A stretch of DNA of 64,000 bases, taken from the NCBI GenBank assembly GCA_947650285.1, contig CANTFL010001256.1, positions 310,001 through 374,000 of the forward strand. Reading direction: 5' to 3'. The notes beneath the pieces were generated by a model that saw only the letters and a program-made list of their open reading frames with translations, ran no database searches and had not been told where the DNA came from. The position numbers and the translations under genes are program-made. Shown here piece after piece: positions 30,851-38,904 of this stretch. The stretch's first letter is position 1. Each line of letters starts with the position of its first letter. The DNA is from Hyaloperonospora brassicae. Taxonomy: Eukaryota > Oomycota > Peronosporomycetes > Peronosporales > Peronosporaceae.

Positions 30851-33667
30851 TTAGTACTCCGTCTTTGCCGAGCCCGGCGTGCGCCTGCCCCGAGCGACCT
30901 GACCTCCTCGCACGCGACTGCCGCCCAATTGCATTGATGGTCGATGCACACTGAGCCGCGCGCCTTGGCCATGTGTCAAGTACGGTCCATTCTGAGCGTC
31001 CACGATGATCTCGTTCGTATCGTCGTGTTCGTCGTGCATGACGAAGAAGTTGGACCGGTTCTTGTCGCGTCGGAACGGGTCGAACCCGGCGGCCGAAGAC
31101 GTACCAAACATCGACACGCGCGACGGCGGCGGCGGTAGCGGCAGGTTCTCGCTCGTGAGCGCTTCGGCCAGTCGGTCATAGTCCACCGAGTGGTGACTTA
31201 CCACATTGCGGCCCAAAGCCATGCGACGGCCGTCCAGACGCAAGTCGGTCAAATCGCCCCCGGCGCCCCCCAAGAAGTACGACGCCGTACTAAAGTCGCT
31301 GGTCGTACTGATCTCATTCGAGAGCGCTTCGGCCAACTTGGCGTCGAGGAGCGCCATGCGCGTGGCAATGTTCGCCAATGCGATCGACGGCTGGATCACC
31401 AACACCCCAAGCGCCTTCATCTCTTTGCTGAACTTGCAGTCCGGCACGAACGCAATCATACGCGGGTGCGACTCCCCAAGCAGCGACTTGAGCATCTGCA
31501 CGTTCTCACGCGTGCGGTTCGAGTCGCCGGTAAAAATGAGCACGTCGGCCGCGGACATGGCCTGTGCACTGTCTCGGTCCTTGAGCGTGTTCTTGTACGA
31601 GATGAGGTCACCTTTGGCCGCGCGATGCAGAATCGCTTCGTTCATCTGCTGCCACTTGCTCGTGCGTTCCTGGTCCAAGAGCGGCACGTTGACCCGCGCG
31701 CCGTAGAGCGAGAGCTCGAGCGCCACTTCGAACGCCACTTCGTCGTCGCCAATGACCACTGCGTTCTGGACCTTTGTGAACGGCAACAGCGACCGCGGGT
31801 CGCCGTTGCATCGCTTCGTGCCCGACATGGAGATCCGACCCATGTCAAACAAACTCCCGCGCGCGGACCCGTCGGCCATACTGTTGGCAAAGCCGCCCCC
31901 GCCGCCGCACATGCTGTGGCCAAGGCCGCCGCCGCCAACGTTCACTTTGCTGAAGCGGCCGGCCTGGAAACTCTTGTCCATGGACTCCATCTCGTCTTTC
32001 GGTGCAGCATCGGACTGCAGCATGCGGTCCTTCAGCGTCTCACCTGCGCGACTCAGGCCCTTAGCACACAGCACAGGCCCAATGATCTGGTTCAAGACGA
32101 CCGCCGCCACGATCGTCGCGGCGAACTCGTCGGCCCAGGGCTCATCGCTCATGGCTTGTACTTCGCTAGCCAGCCCCAACGCAACACCGGCCTGAGGCGT
32201 CATGGTGAGCCACAGGTTGTTGTACTGTATGGGCGTGAGCTTGAGGATGTGGCGGCCGCCGAAGAAGCAGGCGAGGAAGATCGCGACGTACCGCAGCACG
32301 ACGTACACGGTCATGAGCGGCACGGCGGCCAGCGCCTGGTCGATCTTCAGTGCGGCGCCCGTCATGACAAAGAACGGCAAGAACATGTACGGCGCCGTCG
32401 TGTCGAGGATCGTGTGCATGTCGTGGCGAATGGGTTTGTAATGGCCCGCGACACACGAGGCGACCATGAGCACGAGCAGCGCTTCGAACTTGATTTCCCA
32501 CGACAGCCCAAAGGCCGCCGCCGTGGCTTCGGCCAGGACGGCCGTCGAGATGTAGAAGAGGTAGCCCATGGAGATCCAAATGAAGCCCTTGAGGCCCAGT
32601 GCGGCTTGCGGGGACAAGAAGGCGTCTTTGTGGTGCTCGCTACGGTCGTCTCTAGCGCTCGGGTCCATGCTGGGGTTCAACGGCGCGCCTTTGTCGCCGG
32701 TGTGCTGGTTCAAGTACGTCACATCGTCGTCGTGGTCGCCGCCGTGGTCGTCATGGTGCTCTTCGCCGCCCGGGATCTGGAAGATGAGGATCGTGAGGCC
32801 GCCCAGGAGCACGCCGACCAGGACGTTGGACGCGACGATGCCCATGGTGTACATGAGGTTGAGGAACGACACGTTGAGCTTGGCGCAGTACGTGGAGCAC
32901 ACGATGCGGGCAATGGAGAAGGAGATGAGCACGACGAACTCGGCGATCATCGTGGCCCCCAGCATTAGGTTCGTGAACGGGCCGACGCTGTTGAGCTCGA
33001 TCTTGATGGCCATGATCGTAGAAGGTGACACGAGCACGGAGATGGAGCCAAACATGAGCGCAATGCCCATTTGGCAGAGCGTGCCCAACTCACTGTAGAA
33101 GAAGAGGCTCTCGGTGAGCATAATGGCCGCGGGCATGATGGTCATGGCTGTTATGTACATGATGCCGAGCAGCGTCATGATCGACTTGGCTTGGGGCTGG
33201 AGCTCGGGCCAATAGATCTCTTGCCCGGCTTGGAACGAAATGAACGAGAGCGCTAGGGCACTGACGTACCTCGCGAGGAGCGCCACCATGTCCTGCGTGA
33301 TGAGGTTCGTGAGGAACGGCCCCGCGACGATCCCGGTCACGAGGTAGCCGGTGATGAGCGGCAGCTTGAAGAGCCGGGGGAAGTACAGCCCCAACGGGTG
33401 CGCCGCCACGAGCACGATAATGAACGCAAAGACGTACCGCAGCGTGTCGATCGAGTTGCTCCACGAGTTGAACGGCACTGTTTTGTTCTTGTCGCCGCCG
33501 CCGCCGCCACTCAAGCGACGGCCAAAGTCCTGCGAAGAAGGCGTGTGGCCCGATGCGACAGTGCACGACGCAGCAAAAGCCGTTAGGAGCACATACACGA
33601 GTGCAAGTGGTCGAGGCGGACCTGAAGAGGTCAACCTGCGGGTAACCCGCACGTCGTTGGTCGGCAT
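30851..33667 (-). CDS. CPA2-type cation/proton antiporter with Rossmann domain (paralog P3)
   Basis: An intronless 938-aa minus frame. The Met at 33667 matches the P2 start; the frame runs on 109 codons upstream, but that stretch is the duplicated 5' flank. Signal peptide and FGRRLSG as in P2. The first half of the exchanger core is the most diverged of the three (SPSTIMAIKIELNSVGP, CSTYCAKLNVSFLNL), while AGQEIYW, FVMTGAALKIDQ and MTPQAGVALGLA are kept. The mid-loop is strongly His/Asp-rich (EEHHDDHGGDHDDD). A Gly-rich linker precedes the Rossmann domain at about 630-785, which is nearly identical in DNA to P2 and P1. The C-terminal tail is longer and basic. Role as for P1. Long plus-strand frames opposite this gene are shadows. 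Confidence 0.93.
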   Translation of the reverse strand: MPTNDVRVTRRLTSSGPPRPLALVYVLLTAFAASCTVASGHTPSSQDFGRRLSGGGGGDKNKTVPFNSWSNSIDTLRYVFAFIIVLVAAHPLGLYFPRLFKLPLITGYLVTGIVAGPFLTNLITQDMVALLARYVSALALSFISFQAGQEIYWPELQPQAKSIMTLLGIMYITAMTIMPAAIMLTESLFFYSELGTLCQMGIALMFGSISVLVSPSTIMAIKIELNSVGPFTNLMLGATMIAEFVVLISFSIARIVCSTYCAKLNVSFLNLMYTMGIVASNVLVGVLLGGLTILIFQIPGGEEHHDDHGGDHDDDVTYLNQHTGDKGAPLNPSMDPSARDDRSEHHKDAFLSPQAALGLKGFIWISMGYLFYISTAVLAEATAAAFGLSWEIKFEALLVLMVASCVAGHYKPIRHDMHTILDTTAPYMFLPFFVMTGAALKIDQALAAVPLMTVYVVLRYVAIFLACFFGGRHILKLTPIQYNNLWLTMTPQAGVALGLASEVQAMSDEPWADEFAATIVAAVVLNQIIGPVLCAKGLSRAGETLKDRMLQSDAAPKDEMESMDKSFQAGRFSKVNVGGGGLGHSMCGGGGGFANSMADGSARGSLFDMGRISMSGTKRCNGDPRSLLPFTKVQNAVVIGDDEVAFEVALELSLYGARVNVPLLDQERTSKWQQMNEAILHRAAKGDLISYKNTLKDRDSAQAMSAADVLIFTGDSNRTRENVQMLKSLLGESHPRMIAFVPDCKFSKEMKALGVLVIQPSIALANIATRMALLDAKLAEALSNEISTTSDFSTASYFLGGAGGDLTDLRLDGRRMALGRNVVSHHSVDYDRLAEALTSENLPLPPPPSRVSMFGTSSAAGFDPFRRDKNRSNFFVMHDEHDDTNEIIVDAQNGPYLTHGQGARLSVHRPSMQLGGSRVRGGQVARGRRTPGSAKTEY

Positions 33668-34412
33668 AAGTCCCTTTGAGGCTCTGGTCGATGAAGGGGA
33701 ACGAGGGGAGCGACGAGGAGGGGACGCGAGTTTTGTTATACGATCGACACAGAGAGGAACTGACGATTCGTGACACGTGAGTTGTTGGGGGCAAATGCCA
33801 AAGTGACTTGAAACACTGAGTGGCAGTTCGTTGTGACGCCTGAAGTGGGGCTGTCCTAGAAGTGTCGCACCGCCGCTGTGTCGGACAGAGTGCCATGGGC
33901 GCTTTCGAGCGCCCGTTAGCTGCGCGCGGAGCCGGACAATGGGCTCGTCTATGCCCGTGGCGTACTGCCTTCGAAGAGCTGTTTTCCTCGTCAATTAACG
34001 TTTCGGTTGATGTCGAAGAGGTAGAAACAGACAGAGCGATGGAGCAATCGATCGATCGACAAGCGAACGACCGAACGAACAGACACGGGCGTGTGGGTGA
34101 ATGTACGAGTGTCCGCACGTTTGCCACAGCGATGGACTCGAGGGTTTGCAACGGTCACTAGGACGCGACTTTGCGCCTCGCGAGGAACCACAGCGGTCGT
34201 GGGTTGGATGCTCTACGATCGCCTATCGAGATGTGCTTTTTCCTCTGGAGCGAGAAGCGCGTCAAAAGGCGATTACACGTGCCGATGGGACTAGGCGGCT
34301 ACCACGAGCGTGTGTCTGGTTGTAGAGTGCGTGTGTGCGGTTGTATTGCTCCTGTTTGAAGAGACGGAGCGAAAGAGAGAAGCAAGCAGACGTGTCTATT
34401 TTACCTTATTAC
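33668..34412 (-). promoter_or_regulatory. Duplicated 5' flank of antiporter P3
   Basis: Near-identical to the P2 flank (28023-28814) from the start codon outward, but without the gaca microsatellite. It ends at the target site of the 646-bp insertion. Shared regulation of P2 and P3 is inferred. Confidence 0.7.
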
Positions 34413-35088
34413 TGGTTGCAGTATGTGGTGGTAGTGATCAGATCGTCTATCAGCATGGTGTCAACTATGCGCCTTACCCTCTGCATTTTCGTAAACCAGA
34501 TAGCAGCGCCGGGAGATCCGAAGGCTAATCGAGGCTAGTCCCTGGTTAAAGAGACATTCTAGGTGTCGGCTCGACAAATCGGGCTGCCGGCCGAAACGTG
34601 ATATCTTGATAGGGTCAGAGACCTTTAAGCTGTTGACAAAGTCAGTGGTCTGTCGAATGCTATCGGAAAGGCGACAGCAGCGATAGTGGAAGAACCTTCC
34701 TTCTCGACGTGGAGTGCGATCACCGAGGTAACTGCAAGGCGTGGGGAATGCTAACCCGCCGTAGTATCTCCCCGAGGAGCGCATACATCCGCGATGGTGG
34801 CCTACATCGGCCGCTTGCACGGCCCCTAAGTGTGCGACCGCCGCAGCGGCGACACGTGGCGCGGGGCAAGCCTCCAGTCCGTAAAACGCCCCCGCTAGGC
34901 CGCTTGTGCGACCCGTCGGTCCCTGCGCCCACATTCGAGACTGCGAGTGCAGCGTGCCCTTGGCAGAACTTCGACCCCGTCGGCTCCCCTAGGGGAGGAT
35001 TCCGTGCGACGTGGCCGCCCCCGAAGGGGGAAAAGGACTGGCTTGAGCTGAACCGTAAAATCTCGGGAATTGTTGGTTGCAGTATGTG
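34413..35088. mobile_element. 646-bp non-autonomous insertion flanked by 15-bp target duplication
   Basis: The 15-mer tggttgcagtatgtg occurs at 34413-34427 and 35074-35088, bracketing 646 bp absent from the sister duplication unit, where the site near 28815-28828 is empty. The right half (34700-35060) is the reverse complement of the GC-rich repeat at 24290-24600. A long target duplication without terminal inverted repeats points to target-primed (SINE/LINE-like) insertion. No coding capacity is evident. Confidence 0.75.
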
Positions 35089-36318
35089 TAAGATAGCTTA
35101 AGCCTCGTTAGCAACGCCGGTTCCTCATTAATGATTGATTGTACGGGGCTCGTCATCAGAGGCGACGGCTCTCTTGGTTGCTTGGCTACTAGGCGTGCTC
35201 GTTAAATTTTGGTCTCATCTCTGCAGAACACCCGCTTTGCTACCGCTCGAAGGTGCCGCATGCCTCTTGGGAACGCGTTTTACGCTTCCTGCGAAAGTTA
35301 CTTCTTCTTGTTGGCAAATGACTCGATTACGCTGAATCCACAATGTCGTTGCTCAGATGTTGCTAAGCGGTCGCCAAAGCCGTCTCCACACCATCGCATA
35401 GTCTCACTCTCGTCAGGATGACCTCACACTAGACTGTTTGTGACCGCCTTAGATAGCGTCGAAGCTATTCTGCTGGCACATAGGTGCGAAAGCCTTGCAG
35501 TCCCAGCTCCCGTCGTTTTCTCGCTAATGGCATACAAGTACCTGGCAGATGAACTGCACACACGAGCATGTCCAGAAGATGTATTCCAGCGTCTCGACCA
35601 CTCCACGGCAGCAACGAAGCTCTTGACATGAGGGGTCACAAGACCTCTACCCGGCAAATGAATATATAGTTGCCTCGCACCACCCGATAGCAGACTCCCT
35701 CAGACTTGGTATCCCGTAAGCTCGGTACCGCTCGCCCAAAGAGAAGTAGGAGTTTGTGTGAATGCAGCAGCTTGTCAATTGATATTAAGCGCTGCGTTCC
35801 CGATCCTGAACAATGTCTGATGCAGCGCTCTGCCGGTGCCTCTCAACCATTGAAACGGACGGCTTCAAACGCCAACAGGACTAAGTTGCGTACGATGGAA
35901 TTCGGGATGCTCCACGAAAGCCCGTGGACTAGCGGATGCGCGTAAGCGACAATGCCGCGTGCAGCTTGGCCCCGGCGAAGAGTCAGACAGTCAACTGCTG
36001 TCCGCTGCAATGTTTCAATGGATACCATCTTTCTCCTGCTCGAGCAAGATGGTTCCTCACTACTTAGCAGACGCACACTCGCCGACTTCCCTTACGCGCC
36101 CGGCGGAAGAATTAATCATGCATAGACCCGAACCAAACATGGTGGGTGCCTCTGGCGCAGGGTCCGCTGAACGTGGAACCTGCCGCCAATGTTCATGTCC
36201 GGTGCACTTAGCAATATCGCCACCCCGAGCGACGCAGCTTGGCCTGTTGGTGCGTGTGTTGTCCGACTGTAGAGATGGCAAATGCGTCTGTGTGGAATCC
36301 GACTCTCTGCACTTCCGC
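35089..36318 (-). mobile_element. Non-LTR retrotransposon (LINE) 3' remnant, copy B
   Basis: Sister of copy A (28829-30075) with the same stops and frameshifts and only scattered substitutions. Homology ends near 36318, inside the element. Its position repeats that of copy A: upstream of an antiporter gene and its flank. Confidence 0.65.
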
Positions 36319-36627
36319 ACTTCCAACTTTTAACTTAGTACGCAGACTTCAATACTGGTACGTGGAAGGGTGCTAACACTAATGCGACCTACCGATGGCA
36401 GAGCGATGCAAAACGATGCATTGCCTCTTACAGGGATGTACAGCGTGCCCATGCGGGGCGATCACCTATCCGACATTCCCGAGGAGCGAGGGATGGGAGA
36501 CGGGGGAGGTGACCATCCCCCCATGCGTCCCGGAGTTGTTAAGGAAGGGCATGATTCAGGCGACCGGGGCGCCGTACATAAGATGACAGGTCGGCGACAC
36601 TCGTTCGCTGATGCAGTCAGTGTGGTC

Positions 36628-36775
36628 GACGACTGTCGCCGACCTAATTTTGACGACTGTCGCCGAGACCTAATTTTGACGACAGTCGCCGACCTAATTT
36701 CGACGACTTTCGCCGACCTAATTTCGACGACTTTTGCCGACCTAATTTCGACGACTTTCGACGACCTATATTGAC
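36628..36775 (+). repeat. 24-bp tandem repeat array
   Basis: About six units of gacgactttcgccgacctaattt type. In one plus frame the array encodes an 8-residue repeat (FADLISTT); that open frame (36370-36774) has no other support. The interval 36776-37250 carries an open frame that runs into the LTR and is not called. Confidence 0.85.
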
Positions 36776-37250
36776 GGAATTCGCCGACCTGACCTTAGCG
36801 ACTCTCATCAAGCTGTTCCGGGCAATGTTGCCCACCCGCTCTCCGCTGATGGTGTTGTGGGGACCGATGGTCCTCAGGATCGCAGGGCGGTCCTGCTACG
36901 CGGCCACCAGGGCGTGGGTTGAGAAGGCGGACGACGATCTGCGCCAAATGATTCCGCTTGAGGAGGAGGCTCTTGCGGCGTGGATGATAGGGGGCATCGT
37001 ACTGCCCTCTTCGCCTGGGTTTCTAGTCTGCACGCATCCGCCGGCTACAAGCGTAGTGATGATTGTTTTTTTCGAAGCGTACCTGGAAGGCAAGTTTATT
37101 TCGATTGCTCCTCCGTACGTGCGTATACCTCAGTACATTGCGGAGAAGACGTTGCTTCTCCAACTTGTAAAACGAAAAGATAGGGACATGGAATCCGATT
37201 TTATAAGTTGGAAACTGGTCAAGGGTGCCAAGCGGACCATTTACGACGCC

Positions 37251-37692
37251 TGTAACGGGTGTCCCGTTATAGATATTGTTAAGATGAAGAAATTGCCAAT
37301 AAAGAATATTACGTTGAATATGCTCTCAACAATATCGGAAAGCATGATGATATTGTTGAGAATACCGAAGGCTCTACTCATTGGTTGATATCGTGATGAT
37401 ATCAACCCACCAATCGCTGCTAGACGCGTTCAGTGGGTGGTGATTAGACGTCGTAATACGTTTAGTTAGATTAATATAATTAAGTCAGGACAAACAGGGA
37501 CAAGCGATTGATAGGACTTAATTGTATTAAGTAACAGTTGTACTTTTACCACTACTAGAGTCTTGCCTTAGTCGTTACCTTGCTCAATGTAGTGTTTGCA
37601 CCTATCTGGGCACTGACCTTCACTGTTGTCAGCGGAAGGTTGACTCCGTACTGGTAGTCCAGTACGTAGTAAGTAGTAAGTGCTTTGTTACA
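37251..37692 (+). repeat. 5' LTR of gypsy copy 1
   Basis: 442 bp from TGTAACGGG to GTTACA. It differs from its own 3' LTR at many sites, including the 5' first 90 bp and the last 30 bp (gtagtaagtagtaagtgctt versus gtagtcgtcagtacccc). Confidence 0.93.
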
Positions 37693-37742
37693 CCTGGTAG
37701 CTCTTTGTAGTCTGTACAAGTACCACACTCGCATCGCCCAGC

Positions 37743-38790
37743 ATGAACATGTTGGACGAAGTCGAAGGCGACAGATTTCACGGAACTCGTGAAAGCTACT
37801 ACCATTTGAGCGATGTCGAATGTAGTGCGATCGAACGAATGAGCTCAACCGTTGGCGAGGAAGCAATCTGGGCCATGCTGTCCACAAGGAATCGAGACCA
37901 GCAGCATTCCGTTACCAGCAAGTTCTAGCAACAAGAAATTGATGAGTCGCGAGCGTAGGTGACCTTGTTGCAACATCAAGATCACCAGCGGACTGAAGCA
38001 TTGAGACAGCATCAGTCTTAGTCCGCAAAGACGACGCGCGAGCGTCGACAGGAGTATCTAAAGCTAGATATATCCAAGTATCATGGATTCGAGGACGGCT
38101 ACCTGTTCAGATGGTTCGTCGAAGTCGACGGTGCCATCGAGGCCCGTCGCATCGACAACGAGCGAATGCAAGTCTCATTCGCTCAGTCATACTTGGCGGG
38201 GGATGTCAAGAATTGGGCTATAAATCTCAAGTTACACGACCCGACGCGTTCGAGCCGCTAGACGTCTTCAAGATCCTGCTCAGTGAGACGCTTGAGCCTC
38301 CTAGGGCAGAGTTCATGACTATCTCTGAACTCCTTGAGACCAAACAGGAAAACGTAAGTTTCACGCTTACGCTCAGCATGTGCGATACCTTGCAGTTTGC
38401 ATGGTAGTGAACCGTGTGATTATATTTGTGAAGATCAAAATATTCATTCAAGGTCTCGCAGATGGTCCTGTCAGGGACCATCTGTTTCGCGGGGAGCTTA
38501 AGACGCTCTCCGAAGCGATCTACGCTGCGGAGCAGGAAGACTTCAGTGTGAGACAGGCTCACACTACTGTGACCCCCTGTCGTCCGCAAATACGATCAGC
38601 GGTCGGAGGTCCAAAACCAATGGACCTCTGTCATGTTGAGGGCGAGAAACCTCGCCCTGTGAGCTACAAGCGAATGGTGAGACGCCATCGCTGTCATAAG
38701 CTGGGACAATATACAGACGAATGCAGTATCCACCGCCAATTACCCCGTGATGCTGAGCGCAGTAACCGTCCACCATTTAAAAGAAATTGA
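37743..38790 (+). pseudogene. Gypsy gag remnant, copy 1
   Basis: Gag-like pieces in at least three frames (37743-37928, 38111-38407, 38380-38790). The last contains GLADGPVRDHLFRGELKTL and ends in a degenerate zinc knuckle (RHRCHKLGQYTDEC) in which one Cys and the His are replaced. It cannot encode a single protein. Confidence 0.8.
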
Positions 38791-38904
38791 GGACGAGGAT
38801 TCGATGATGTTGAGAAGCCGCAACAGCGAAGCGGACCATCAAGAAATGGTCGGGGTCAGTAGGGTAGGAGTGCCCTACTGATCCAGTGAGAATTTGAAAA
38901 TCTC

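Noticed and set aside
31190..32968. 592-codon plus-strand ORF and similar long ORFs opposite the antiporters (for example 17283-18188, 25539-26210, 26634-27056)
   Set aside because: They lie fully antisense to conserved membrane-protein genes with GC-rich third positions, are His/Arg/Asp-rich nonsense, and recur in all three paralogs at the same place as a by-product.
36771..37388. 205-codon ORF running into the 5' LTR of gypsy copy 1
   Set aside because: It crosses the LTR boundary and target duplication and shows no motif; an insertion by-product.
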